Source of the DNA: Deltaproteobacteria bacterium
Lineage (GTDB): Bacteria > Myxococcota_A > UBA9160 > SMWR01
Length of the DNA: 34,972 nucleotides
Direction: 5' to 3'
NCBI GenBank assembly: GCA_019310965.1
Contig: JAFDDG010000040.1
Coordinates: 1 to 34,972 of the forward strand
Notes under the pieces: generated by a model
Seen by the model: the letters and a program-made list of their open reading frames with translations, nothing else
Told to the model about the DNA's origin: nothing
Database searches by the model: none
Shown here: piece by piece, positions 17,914 to 26,655 of the stretch
Layout: each line of letters starts with the position of its first letter
Numbering within the stretch: position 1 is the stretch's first letter
Position numbers and translations under genes: made by a program

Positions 17914-18309
17914 ATGCCGTTGAAGATCGAAACCCGTCCCTACTTCGTATTCGGCGATCTGGTCGCGAACGTCGCCGTGGGTGCACTGATCGGCGCGGGT
18001 GCGAGCGCCCTCTTCGGGCCCGGCTGGAATATGTTCATCGCCATGTTCGTCGCCATGCCGCTCGGCATGGCCCTCTCGCTGCCGTTCGCCTTCCTGTTCG
18101 GCGCGCTCTTCGGCGCCATGGAGATCATGGTACCCGTCATGACGACCGGCATGCTGGCCGGCATGGCGGTGTCGATGTGCGCTGCGATGCAGGAGATCTC
18201 GATCGGCGCTGGCGCGCAGCTGGGCGCCGCTACCGGCCTCGGAGTGATGGTTGCCGTCTATCTGGCCAACGCGCTGATTCGCACGAGGACCTCGCATTGG
18301 ACGTCGTAA
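17914..18309 (+). CDS. Small Gly/Ala/Met-rich integral membrane protein
   Basis: This 131-residue protein of unknown function has about four hydrophobic segments (roughly 12-33, 37-58, 62-84 and 90-121) rich in Gly, Ala and Met, many with G-x3-A/G spacing that favours tight helix packing. The frame is open further upstream, but ATG 17914 begins the part with membrane character (MPLKIETRPYFVFGDLVAN). The downstream methyltransferase begins 13 bases before this gene ends, so the two are probably translationally coupled. It might be a scaffold or transport partner of the methyltransferase. That is only inference. Confidence 0.7.
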   Translation: MPLKIETRPYFVFGDLVANVAVGALIGAGASALFGPGWNMFIAMFVAMPLGMALSLPFAFLFGALFGAMEIMVPVMTTGMLAGMAVSMCAAMQEISIGAGAQLGAATGLGVMVAVYLANALIRTRTSHWTS

Positions 18310-18908
18310 CACGCAAGAAATGGGATCGCGCGGCCGCCAATTTCGACCTGATGGCGGGCTACGGACCCGAGAAGCGCTGGGAGCTGGTCAAGCGCGCGTT
18401 CTTCTCGCAGATGGGCGAGGGTCGGATTCTCTTCCTCGCCGTCGGCACCGGACTCGACATCTCCTTCTTCCCAGAGGGACGCTCGATCGTCGGCATCGAC
18501 ATCAGTCCCCGCATGCTCGAGGTCGCGAAGCCACGCGTCGAGGCCTACCGCGGCACGCTCGAGACGCAAGTGATGGACGTGCACGACATGCCCTTCGACG
18601 CTGCATCCTTCGACCAGATCTTCACTTCCTGCACCTTCTGCTCCGTGCCGAGGCCGGTCGACGGGCTCGCGGCGCTGCACCATACACTCAAGCCGGGCGG
18701 AGAGCTCCACATGTTCGAGCACACGGGCAGCCGCTACTACCCCTTCCGCCTGATGATGAACCTGATGACGCCGCTGTCGCGGAAATTCGGCCCGGAGATG
18801 AATCGCCCCACGGTCGAAAACGTGAAGGCAGCGGGCTTCGAGCTCGAACGGGTCGATCACGTCTTTCTCGACGTGGTGAAGACCATCCACGCCAGGCGGG
18901 CTGCGTAG
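18297..18908 (+). CDS. Class I SAM-dependent methyltransferase (UbiE/PmtA-like)
   Basis: This is a 203-residue Rossmann methyltransferase. Motif I is LFLAVGTGLD at 45-54, the acidic SAM-binding strand is GIDISPRML at 66-74, and SFDQIFTSCTFCSVPRPVDGL and LKPGGELHMFEH follow in order. The ending (NRPTVENVKAAGFELERVDHVFLDVVKTIHARR) is typical of a group often annotated as phosphatidylethanolamine N-methyltransferase-like or UbiE-like. The start is TTG 18297: GAGGA lies seven bases before it and the next in-frame Met lies within the fold. It overlaps the preceding membrane protein gene by 13 bases. A phospholipid or quinone-like substrate is plausible given the neighbours but not demonstrated. 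Confidence 0.85.
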   Translation: MDVVTRKKWDRAAANFDLMAGYGPEKRWELVKRAFFSQMGEGRILFLAVGTGLDISFFPEGRSIVGIDISPRMLEVAKPRVEAYRGTLETQVMDVHDMPFDAASFDQIFTSCTFCSVPRPVDGLAALHHTLKPGGELHMFEHTGSRYYPFRLMMNLMTPLSRKFGPEMNRPTVENVKAAGFELERVDHVFLDVVKTIHARRAA

Positions 18909-19065
18909 CGATCCGAGGCGCTGCCCGCCGTGAAGCTGAGCCAGCCCTGCATCCGTCACCTTCTTCCGCGCCAGCCCAGGGACGATTCGTCATTGCGTAT
19001 CCTGGGACACCGTGATGCAGCGGGAGCGAAGCTGGGCCGGATGTCGTGAAGTTCGGGAGTAGCCC

Positions 19066-20148
19066 ATGACCACGCGCCGGGTGCTCGTGGCCGGGGCGAG
19101 CGGAGTGATCGGACGGGCGGCACTCGAAGCGTTCGGCGTGGCGCCCGGTTGGGACGCACTCGGCCTCTCGCGGCGCTCGCCGGACGTCGAGCTCGGCCGC
19201 CACCTGCCGCTCGATCTCCTCGACCCGGAAGCCTGCGCCGCAGCACTGCGCGCGGGACCGCCCGTGACGCACGTCGTCTACTGCGCACTCCAGGAGCGGC
19301 CGGGCCTCGTGCCGGGCTGGTTCGATCGCGAGCTCATGCAGACCAACCGTCGCATGCTGGCGAGCCTGCTCGACGCACTCGAGCCGCAGGACGCACTCGA
19401 GCACGTGAGCCTGCTCCAGGGCGCCAAGGCCTATGGAGCGCACCTGCACCCGATGCGCGTCCCCGGCCGCGAAGGCGAGGCGCGCGATCCGCACGAGAGC
19501 TTCTACTGGCTCCAGGAGGACCTGCTGCGCGAGCGCGCCTCACGCGCGGGGTTTGGCTTCACGATCTGGCGGCCGCCCATCGTATTCGGTCACGCGGTGG
19601 GAGCACCGATGAACCCGCTGGCGGCCATCGGGACGTTTGCCGCCATCTCGAAGGCGGAGGGAAGACCCCTGTGCTGGCCTGGCGGCGCAACCGCTCCCCT
19701 CGACGGAGTGGACGCGCGACTCCTCGCGCAGGCCTTTCTCTGGGCCGCCGACGCGCCCCAGGCGCTCGGCGAGGTGTTCAACATCAGCAACGGCGACGTC
19801 TTCGTCTGGGAGAACGTCTGGAGCCGCGTGGCGGCGGCGATGGAGATGGCGCTCGGCGAGCCCGAGCCGCAACGCCTGAGCGAGAGCATGCCGGCGAAGG
19901 CCGGTGTCTGGGACGAGCTGGTCGCGCACCACGAGCTGCGCGCGCCCGGACTCATGCAGCTGGTGGGCGATTCCTACACCTACGTCGATCTGCTCTTCAA
20001 CGCCGGTGGCGACCGGCCGCCGCCGCCGTCGCTGCTGAGCACGATCAAGCTGCGGCGCGCGGGCTTCGGCGCCTGCATGGACAGCGAGGAGATGATCGTC
20101 GAGTGGCTGCGCTGGATGCAAAAACGCTGCATCCTGCCGGCGCGCTGA
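19066..20148 (+). CDS. PRISE-type extended SDR (enone or 5-beta reductase-like)
   Basis: This is a 360-residue extended short-chain dehydrogenase. The NADP-binding GASGVIG is at 10-16, TTRRV-LVAG starts the fold, and QGAKAYGAHL at 118-127 and SFYWLQEDLL at 145-154 match the two catalytic signature regions of the progesterone 5-beta-reductase/iridoid synthase family, with Trp where many members have a second Tyr. Members reduce C=C bonds of enones using NADPH. GGGAG six bases before the ATG supports the start. It is followed 40 bases later by a luciferase-like oxidoreductase and then by efflux genes. A steroid, terpenoid or other enone substrate is possible. Confidence 0.87.
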   Translation: MTTRRVLVAGASGVIGRAALEAFGVAPGWDALGLSRRSPDVELGRHLPLDLLDPEACAAALRAGPPVTHVVYCALQERPGLVPGWFDRELMQTNRRMLASLLDALEPQDALEHVSLLQGAKAYGAHLHPMRVPGREGEARDPHESFYWLQEDLLRERASRAGFGFTIWRPPIVFGHAVGAPMNPLAAIGTFAAISKAEGRPLCWPGGATAPLDGVDARLLAQAFLWAADAPQALGEVFNISNGDVFVWENVWSRVAAAMEMALGEPEPQRLSESMPAKAGVWDELVAHHELRAPGLMQLVGDSYTYVDLLFNAGGDRPPPPSLLSTIKLRRAGFGACMDSEEMIVEWLRWMQKRCILPAR

Positions 20149-20188
20149 CGCAGCGGCGCAGCACCAGCGCAGAGGAGCTTCGAGCCAC

Positions 20189-21148
20189 GTGAAGATCGGC
20201 GTCCTGCTCAACAACTTCGGGGGCTTTCCCGAGACAGGCCGCGGCGCGCGCGCCTGTGTCGACCTGGCGCGCCATGCCGAGCGCCTGGGCTTCGCATCGG
20301 TCTGGGTGACCGACCACATCGTGCTGCCCGGCACCTTGCATGCGACCTACCCCCACGGCGAGTCGGGCTTTCCCTACACGTGGGAGCAGGACATCCACGA
20401 GCCGATCGTGCTGATGAGCGCCGTGGCGCAGGCCACCGAACGCGTCGAGATCGGCGTGTCGGTGCTCGTCATTCCGTATCGCCATCCACTCCTCACCGCG
20501 AAGATGCTCGCGACGGCCGACCAGCTCTCGGGCGGCCGCATCGTGCTCGGTGCCGGGGTGGGCTGGCTGCGCGATGAGTTCGAGGCGCTGGGCCTCGGAC
20601 CGGAAATTTTCGAGCACCGCGGCTCGGTCAGCGTCGATTACCTGCGGGCGATGCAGCGCGCGTGGACGGCGGAGGGAACGGTCGACTACGCGGGGCCATA
20701 CGTGCGCTTCGAGAACATCGGCGCGCGGCCGCAACCCGCGCGCGACCCGCGCATCCCGATTTGGATGGGGGGCGCCGGCGAGCGCGCCCTGCGCCGCAGC
20801 GTAGAGCTCGCCGAGGGCTATCTCGCCATCGGGTCGAGCCCCGAGCAACTCGCGGCGGACACGGCGCGGCTGCGCGAGCTGGCGCACTCGGCCGGCCGCG
20901 CGCCCGAATCGCTCAGCGTGGCGCTGATCGACGGCATCGTGCTCGGCAGCGGCGCCGCGCCTGTGCCCGGCGCGTCGCTCCAGGGCTCGTCCGAGCAGGT
21001 TCTCGACGGTCTGCGAGCCTTCGCCGGCGCGGGACTCGAGCACCTGGTCGCAGGCATCAGCCTGGCTGGAAACCCGGACTTCGCCGCCAGCGTCGACGCC
21101 CTCGAGCAGGTGGCCGCCGAGATCCTGCCCGCGGCCAGCGAGTTCTGA
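20189..21148 (+). CDS. LLM-class (luciferase-like) F420/FMN oxidoreductase
   Basis: This is a 319-residue TIM-barrel protein of the luciferase-like monooxygenase superfamily, closest in layout to the predicted F420-dependent group. Typical segments are AERLGFASVWVTDH near 30-43, the long loop with HEPIVLMSAVAQATERVEIGVSVLVIPYRHPLLTAKMLATADQLSGGRIVLGAGVGW across 70-126, and PIWMGGAGERALRRS near 190-205. The start is GTG 20189 with GAGGAG ten bases upstream. Whether the cofactor is F420 or FMN cannot be decided, and no F420 biosynthesis gene is in the window. Its position just after the PRISE reductase suggests a shared substrate class. Confidence 0.9.
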   Translation: MKIGVLLNNFGGFPETGRGARACVDLARHAERLGFASVWVTDHIVLPGTLHATYPHGESGFPYTWEQDIHEPIVLMSAVAQATERVEIGVSVLVIPYRHPLLTAKMLATADQLSGGRIVLGAGVGWLRDEFEALGLGPEIFEHRGSVSVDYLRAMQRAWTAEGTVDYAGPYVRFENIGARPQPARDPRIPIWMGGAGERALRRSVELAEGYLAIGSSPEQLAADTARLRELAHSAGRAPESLSVALIDGIVLGSGAAPVPGASLQGSSEQVLDGLRAFAGAGLEHLVAGISLAGNPDFAASVDALEQVAAEILPAASEF

Positions 21149-21259
21149 TCGCAGGTGTCGTCTCCTCGCCGGGCCCCGGGCCGCGAGAGCGCAATTGCAG
21201 AGGAGCCGGCATCTGTGTCGGGCAATGCAGCGCCGCAGAAGGCGCTCCGAGACATTCGG

Positions 21260-21273
21260 CGCGGGGCCCCGCG
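21260..21273. repeat. 14-bp perfect GC palindrome
   Basis: CGCGGGGCCCCGCG is self-complementary over 14 bases and lies in the 187-base spacer between the LLM gene and the RND adaptor gene, 62 bases before the adaptor start. It could be a regulator site or a weak hairpin. No T-run follows. The rest of that spacer shows nothing I can name. Confidence 0.4.
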
Positions 21274-21335
21274 ACCCCCCTCTGCTCCAACGAGGCACTA
21301 CGTGCAATAATCGCCGGTCCACCTGGTGAAACGCG

Positions 21336-22415
21336 ATGCCTGTATCCGAGCTCCCCAAGAACTGCCTTCTCTGCTTTGCGACGCTCTTCCTCGCTCTGGC
21401 CTGCAACGGCGAGGCTCCGGAGACGTCTGGAGCCCAGGGCGCCGAAGCAGACGAAGCCCGCACGCCCGTGGTCGCGGTCACGATCGATCGCCACGAGTTC
21501 AGCGACCGGATCGAGGCGGTGGGCACCGCGCGCGCCAAGGAGTCGGTGGTAATCACGGCGCAGGTCACCGACACGGTGGTCACCGTGAACTTCGAGGACG
21601 GCCAGACGGTCGAAGCCGGCGACCTGCTGGTCGGGCTCACGAGTGCCGAAGAGTCGGCGCAGCTGGCCGAGGCGCACGCCAACTACACAGAGGCCAAACG
21701 CCAGCACGCACGCGTGGAGGAGCTCTTCGCAGGCGCGAGCGAGTCGCGGGCACGGCTCGATGAGCAGCTCGCTGCCCGCGACGCGGCCCGCGCCCGCCTG
21801 CGCGAGCTCGAAGCGCGGCTCGCCGACCGCCTGATCCGGGCGCCCTTCGGCGGCATTCTGGGACTGCGCGGCGTCAGTCCCGGCACGCTCCTCAGGCCCG
21901 GCGACCCGATCACGACCCTCGACGACATCGACGTGATCAAGCTCGACTTCACCGTGCCTGAGAGCTTCCTGTCCGCGCTGCAGACGGGGCTCGAGGTGCA
22001 GGCCGCCAGCACCGCCTACCCCGGACAGTCCTTTGCGGGAATCGTGACGGGCGTCGACACACGCATCCATCCGCGCACGCGGGCGGTGACGGTGCGCGCG
22101 GAGCTCCCCAACCAGGGACACCGCCTGCGGCCCGGCATGCTCCTCACCGTCGACCTCGAGACCCGGCGCACGCTCTCACCCGCGGTGCCCGAGCAGGCGT
22201 TGATGTCGCTCGCCGAGCAGCAGTTCGTCGTTCTCGTCGAGCAAGAAGACCGCGCGCGGCGCGTGGAGGTTGCGATCGGGCGGCGCCTCCCGGGCCTGAT
22301 CGAGATCCTGAGCGGCGTCGCGGCCGGTGATCGCGTCATCGTCGAGGGCGTCGACCGCACGCGCTCCGGCGAGCTCGTGCGGCTGGTGGAGCCCCCCCCG
22401 CAGCCGGGAGCCTAG
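21336..22415 (+). CDS. RND efflux periplasmic adaptor lipoprotein (MFP family)
   Basis: This is a 359-residue membrane-fusion protein linking an inner-membrane RND pump to an outer-membrane channel. A lipoprotein signal is evident: hydrophobic residues up to the lipobox LALAC with C23. The lipoyl/barrel-sandwich half (VVITAQVTDTVVTVNFEDGQTVEAGDLLVGL) is near 70-100, a helical hairpin is at about 104-165, and the second half (RLADRLIRAPFGGILGLRGVSPGTLLRPGD) is near 166-195, followed by beta-barrel and membrane-proximal domains. The pump gene starts one base after its stop, so they are one operon. No outer-membrane TolC-like gene is present here. Confidence 0.95.
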   Translation: MPVSELPKNCLLCFATLFLALACNGEAPETSGAQGAEADEARTPVVAVTIDRHEFSDRIEAVGTARAKESVVITAQVTDTVVTVNFEDGQTVEAGDLLVGLTSAEESAQLAEAHANYTEAKRQHARVEELFAGASESRARLDEQLAARDAARARLRELEARLADRLIRAPFGGILGLRGVSPGTLLRPGDPITTLDDIDVIKLDFTVPESFLSALQTGLEVQAASTAYPGQSFAGIVTGVDTRIHPRTRAVTVRAELPNQGHRLRPGMLLTVDLETRRTLSPAVPEQALMSLAEQQFVVLVEQEDRARRVEVAIGRRLPGLIEILSGVAAGDRVIVEGVDRTRSGELVRLVEPPPQPGA

Positions 22416-22416
22416 G

Positions 22417-25400
22417 GTGATCCTCTCGGACATCTCGATCCGGCGGCCCGTGCTCGCCACGGTGCTGAGCGCGCTGCTCGTCACCTTCGGCCTGCTCTCC
22501 TTCAGAGGCCTCCCGGTGCGCGAGATCCCCGATGTCGACCCGCCCGTCGTGTCCGTGGAAGTTGCCTACCGCGGCGCCTCCGCCGCGGTGGCGGAGAGCC
22601 GCATCACGCTGCTGCTCGAGGAGAGCATCAGCGGCATCGAGGGCATCCGCAGCATCTCGTCCCAGAGCCGCGACGGCGAGTCGAGAGTCTCGATCGAATT
22701 CGAGCTCGACCGGGACATCGAGGCTGCCGCCAACGACGTGCGCAGCGCCGTCGCGCGGGTGGCGGACCGGCTGCCCGAGGAGGCGGACGCCGCGCAGGTG
22801 GTGAAGGCCGACACCGACGCGCGCCCGATCATGTGGTTCAACCTCTCGAGCACGGAGCTCGGCCCGCTCGAGCTCACCGACTTCGCCGAGCGCTACGTCG
22901 AGGACCGTTTCGCCGTGATCGACGGCGTGGGGCGCGTGCGCGTGAGCGGCGCGCGGCGCTACGCCATGCGCATCTGGCTCGACCGCGTGGCGCTGGCGGC
23001 ACGCGAGCTCACGGTGGGCGACGTCGAGGCCACGCTGCGCCGCCAGAACGTGGAGCTGCCGGCCGGGCGCCTCGAGTCGCAGCAGCGGGATCTGACGGTC
23101 CGCGTCGAGCGGGGCTACACCACGCCGGAAGACTTCCGTCGCCTCGTGCTGGCCCGAGGCGACGACGGCCACCTGATCCGCCTGGGCGAGGTGGCCCGGG
23201 TCGAGGAGGGACCCGAGGAGTGGCGTTCCGAGTACCGCGGCAACGGCGTGCCGCAGGTGGGCATCGGAATCGTGAAGCGCTCGGGCGCCAACACGCTCTC
23301 CGTGGCGCGCGAGGCACACGCGGTCGCCGACAGCATTCGTCCGAGCCTGCCCGAGGGCACGATCCTCCACGACAGCTGGGACAGCTCCAATTTCGTCGCC
23401 GAGGCCATCACCGAGGTCTACAAGACGCTCAGTATCTCCGTGCTGCTCGTGGTGGCGGTGATCTACCTCTTCCTGGGCACCCTGCGCGCCGCGCTCGTGC
23501 CCGCGCTCACGGTGCCGATCTGCCTCGTGGCCGCCTTCAGCGTGCTCAACGTGTTCGGCTTCTCGGTCAACATGCTCACGTTGCTGGCGCTCGTGCTCTC
23601 GATCGGGCTCGTGGTCGACGACTCCATCGTCGTGCTCGAGAACGCGCAGCGGCGCATCGAGCTGGGCGAGCCGCCGCTGCTGGCCGCGTTCCGGGGAACC
23701 CGCGAGGTGGGCTTCGCCGTCGTCTCGACCTCGCTGATCGTGATCGCCGTCTTCGTGCCGATCGCCTTTCTCGAGGGGCTGACGGGGCGACTCTTCCGGG
23801 AGCTGGCCGTCACGGTCTCGGCAGCGGTGGCCTTCTCGAGCCTCGTGGCGCTCTCCCTCTCCGCGATGCTCTGTTCGAAGCTGCTTCGCCCGTCCGAGCA
23901 GGAGCGCGGGTTGAACCGCTTCACGCACGGGGCCTTCGAGGCCATGCGCCGTGGCTACGCGACGAGCCTGGCGGCCTGCCTGCGACACCGCACGCCGGTG
24001 ATGCTGGGGCTGGTCGGGCTGCTGCTGGTGCTGACGGCGCTCTTCCGTCAGGTGCCGAGCGAGCTGGAACCGCTCGAAGACCGCGGCGGCTTCATGATGT
24101 TCATGCGGGGCCCCGAGGGCGCGAGCTACAACTACTCCGTGCGACAGATGCGCGGTCTCGAGCAGCTGCTCTTCCCACTGCTCGATGCCGGGGAAGCGAA
24201 GCGCATATTGACCTTCGTGCCGTCGGGCTTCACGTCGGGCGGAGCCATGAACGGCGGCTTCGGGATCATCGTGCTGGAGCACTGGCGCCAGCGGCGCTCG
24301 CTGGAGGAGATCCTCGGCCAGGTGGCCGAGGACTTCCATCAGGTCCCGGGCGTGCGCGCCTACCCGTTCCCCTTCCGAAGCATGGGCGGCTCGGGGCGGC
24401 CCGTGCAGCTCGCAGTCGGCGGCAGCGATCACGAGGAGGTCGGCGCCTGGCAGGAAGAAATTCTCGCGCGCATTGGCGAGATTCCGGGGCTCGAACGCCC
24501 CGAAGGAGACTACCAGCCCACCCGTCCCCAGCTGCGCGTCACGATCGACCACACGCGCGCCGCAGACCTCGGCGTCTCGGTCGAGGAGGTCGGTCGCACG
24601 CTCGAGACCATGCTGGGCTCGCGCCACGTCACCACCTACGTGCGGCGCGGCGAGGAATACAACGTGATCCTCCAGGCCGCCGGCGACCAGCGCGAGACGC
24701 CCCAAGACCTGCGCAACATCTACGTGCGCGCCGATGCGGGCGACCTGATCCCGCTGTCGAATCTGGTGTCGCTGCGCGAGGTGGCAGAGCCCGGCACACT
24801 GCGCCGCTTCAACCGACTGCCGGCCGCCACCATCGACGCGGGGCTCGCGCCGGGTGTGGTGCTCGGCAACGCGCTCGACGGCCTCGAAGCGCTGGCCCGC
24901 GACGTGCTGCCGCCCGGGGCCCGCATCGAGCTCAAGGGCACGTCGCGGGAGTTCCGCGAATCGACGCTCGCCGCCTACTTCACTTTCGGCTTGGCGCTGC
25001 TCATCGTCTTCCTGGTTCTCGCCGGCCAGTTCGAGAGCTTCTCGCAGCCGCTCGCGATCATGCTCACCGTGCCGCTCGCGGTCACCGGGGCCTTCCTCGG
25101 CCTCTGGCTCACGGACGGCACGCTCAACATCTACAGCCAGATCGGGATCACCATCCTCGTCGGTCTCTCGGCGAAGAACGGCATCCTGATCGTCGAGTTC
25201 GCAAACCAGCTGCGCGAAACCGGGCACCCGTTCGAGGAGGCGCTGGTCGAGGCCGCGCACACCCGCCTGCGGCCCATCCTGATGACTGGGCTCTCGACCT
25301 CGATCGGCGCGCTGCCGCTCATCCTCACCGGCGGCGCCGGCTCGGCGGGCCGCTCGACGATCGGCATCGTAATCTTCTCGGGCGTCCTCTTCGCCACCTG

Positions 25401-25581
25401 CTTCACGCTCTTCGTGGTACCCGTCGCCTACACCCTCTTCGCCCGCCGCTCGAAGTCCTCGGGCGCGGTGGCACGGGCCCTCGAGGACTGGGACCGCAAG
25501 GTGCCCGATCCACGCGCGACCGCGGTCCAACGAGACGGTGCCGGCGTGGACCAGGCGGGTGGCCCGGCGATGGCCCCGTAG
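22417..25581 (+). CDS. RND multidrug-type efflux transporter (HAE-1-like)
   Basis: This is a 1054-residue proton-driven inner-membrane exporter with the usual RND repeat of twelve membrane helices and two large periplasmic loops. The N-terminus (ILSDISIRRPVLATVLSALLVTFGLLSF) is typical. The proton-relay acidic pair is D401-D402 in LSIGLVVDDSIVV in the fourth helix, and the second half has the SAKNGILIVEFANQLRE segment. The frame is open to an ATG at 22327 inside the adaptor gene, but GTG 22417 is the natural start, with GGGAG six bases before it and the canonical N-terminus following. Substrate cannot be inferred. Its neighbours suggest lipophilic compounds. Confidence 0.96.
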   Translation: MILSDISIRRPVLATVLSALLVTFGLLSFRGLPVREIPDVDPPVVSVEVAYRGASAAVAESRITLLLEESISGIEGIRSISSQSRDGESRVSIEFELDRDIEAAANDVRSAVARVADRLPEEADAAQVVKADTDARPIMWFNLSSTELGPLELTDFAERYVEDRFAVIDGVGRVRVSGARRYAMRIWLDRVALAARELTVGDVEATLRRQNVELPAGRLESQQRDLTVRVERGYTTPEDFRRLVLARGDDGHLIRLGEVARVEEGPEEWRSEYRGNGVPQVGIGIVKRSGANTLSVAREAHAVADSIRPSLPEGTILHDSWDSSNFVAEAITEVYKTLSISVLLVVAVIYLFLGTLRAALVPALTVPICLVAAFSVLNVFGFSVNMLTLLALVLSIGLVVDDSIVVLENAQRRIELGEPPLLAAFRGTREVGFAVVSTSLIVIAVFVPIAFLEGLTGRLFRELAVTVSAAVAFSSLVALSLSAMLCSKLLRPSEQERGLNRFTHGAFEAMRRGYATSLAACLRHRTPVMLGLVGLLLVLTALFRQVPSELEPLEDRGGFMMFMRGPEGASYNYSVRQMRGLEQLLFPLLDAGEAKRILTFVPSGFTSGGAMNGGFGIIVLEHWRQRRSLEEILGQVAEDFHQVPGVRAYPFPFRSMGGSGRPVQLAVGGSDHEEVGAWQEEILARIGEIPGLERPEGDYQPTRPQLRVTIDHTRAADLGVSVEEVGRTLETMLGSRHVTTYVRRGEEYNVILQAAGDQRETPQDLRNIYVRADAGDLIPLSNLVSLREVAEPGTLRRFNRLPAATIDAGLAPGVVLGNALDGLEALARDVLPPGARIELKGTSREFRESTLAAYFTFGLALLIVFLVLAGQFESFSQPLAIMLTVPLAVTGAFLGLWLTDGTLNIYSQIGITILVGLSAKNGILIVEFANQLRETGHPFEEALVEAAHTRLRPILMTGLSTSIGALPLILTGGAGSAGRSTIGIVIFSGVLFATCFTLFVVPVAYTLFARRSKSSGAVARALEDWDRKVPDPRATAVQRDGAGVDQAGGPAMAP

Positions 25582-25621
25582 CGCGGCCACCGGGCCGAGG
25601 ACATTCATCGAGGAGCAATCG

Positions 25622-26590
25622 ATGTCGGGTGACGAGATGCGCGGACGAATGGACAGCGAGAGCGTGGCCGGCTCCGCCGAGGCCAGGACGCTGGCGCTCG
25701 GCGAGCGCCTCTTCGCCTGGACCGTCTTTCCCCTCGCGATGGTGATCTGTGTCGGCCTGTGCCTGGCTCTGATCGCGCAGGAAGTGAGCCTGGTCGTGGC
25801 GCTGCTCGTTCCGATGCTGCTCGGCTATGCGCTGGTGATCCTGGGCGAGCGCCTCTGCCCCTACGTGCCCGACTGGAATCGCTCCCACGGAGACGTCGCG
25901 ACCGACGCCGCCTGGTGGCTGTCGATCAACGCGACGGGCCTGAGCCTCCGACCCCTGGCCGCCCTCGTCGCCGTTCCAGTCGGCGCCTGGCTCTCGGAGC
26001 GCTTCGGCGCCGAGCTGTGGCCGTCGGACTGGTCACTGCTCGCACAGCTGGGGCTGTCACTCGTGATCGTCGAGTTCTTCCAATACTGGGCCCACCGCTG
26101 GATGCACGAGATCGACTTCCTCTGGCGCTTCCACGCAACACACCACAGCGCGCCGCGGCTCTATTGGCTGAACGCGGCCCGCTTTCACATCGTGGACATC
26201 GCGCTCCTCAATCTCGGTCTCACGATCCCGCTCATCACGCTCGGGGCGGACGCCCGGGTGATCACGCTCTGGCTCGTCGGGTCGACCCTCCACGGCCTCT
26301 TCCAGCATTCGAACATCATGATCCGCTGCGGGCCCCTCAACTGGATCTTCAGCATGGCAGAGCTCCACCGTTGGCATCATTCGCGAACGATTCGGGAGGC
26401 CAATACCAACTACGGCTCGAACCTGATCCTCTGGGACATCGTCTTCGGCAGCCGCTTCCTGCCAAAAGACCGCCAGCCTCCCGCCGACATCGGCATCGCA
26501 AACCTCTCGGCCTTTCCGATGACCTGGTGGCAGCAGCTGGTTTCGCCCTTCCATTGGTCGACCATCAAACGCGCGAGCGCCAGCTCGTAG
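25622..26590 (+). CDS. Fatty acid hydroxylase/sterol desaturase family membrane di-iron protein
   Basis: This is a 322-residue integral membrane protein with several helices (about 32-52, 56-74, 93-122, 138-156 and 194-222) and the His clusters of this superfamily: HRWMH at 158-162, HATHH at 171-175, H224 and H229 around HGLFQH, and HRWHH at 249-253. These should bind two irons for oxygen-dependent hydroxylation or desaturation of a lipid. GAGGAG six bases before ATG 25622 fixes the start, although the frame is open from 25538. It follows the RND pump by 40 bases and is probably co-transcribed. The stop codon lies within a long hairpin shared with the convergent SRPBCC gene. Confidence 0.93.
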   Translation: MSGDEMRGRMDSESVAGSAEARTLALGERLFAWTVFPLAMVICVGLCLALIAQEVSLVVALLVPMLLGYALVILGERLCPYVPDWNRSHGDVATDAAWWLSINATGLSLRPLAALVAVPVGAWLSERFGAELWPSDWSLLAQLGLSLVIVEFFQYWAHRWMHEIDFLWRFHATHHSAPRLYWLNAARFHIVDIALLNLGLTIPLITLGADARVITLWLVGSTLHGLFQHSNIMIRCGPLNWIFSMAELHRWHHSRTIREANTNYGSNLILWDIVFGSRFLPKDRQPPADIGIANLSAFPMTWWQQLVSPFHWSTIKRASASS

Positions 26591-26655
26591 CAGGCTGCTG
26601 CCCTTGCCAGCGTCGGCCTTCCAACCTCTCGAAGGGCCGACGTCCGCACCTGCTA
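26588..26655. terminator. Candidate bidirectional terminator hairpin between convergent genes
   Basis: CGTCGGCC at 26611-26618 pairs perfectly with GGCCGACG at 26635-26642, extended by TTC/GAA after a one-base bulge, around a nine-base loop. An outer pair, TAGCAGG at 26588-26594 with CCTGCTA at 26649-26655, is also perfect. The outer arms contain the TAG stop codons of both converging genes. No T-run follows in either direction, so termination is likely but not of the classic intrinsic type. Confidence 0.55.

Noticed and set aside
22336..25608. 1090-codon open frame antisense to the RND pump
   Set aside because: It mirrors the pump gene exactly, its product is rich in His, Arg, Glu and Gln with no domain, and long antisense frames are expected from codon bias at this GC content.
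26588..26655. Possible integron attC site
   Set aside because: The paired arms lack the conserved core-site ends, and no integrase or gene-cassette array is present.
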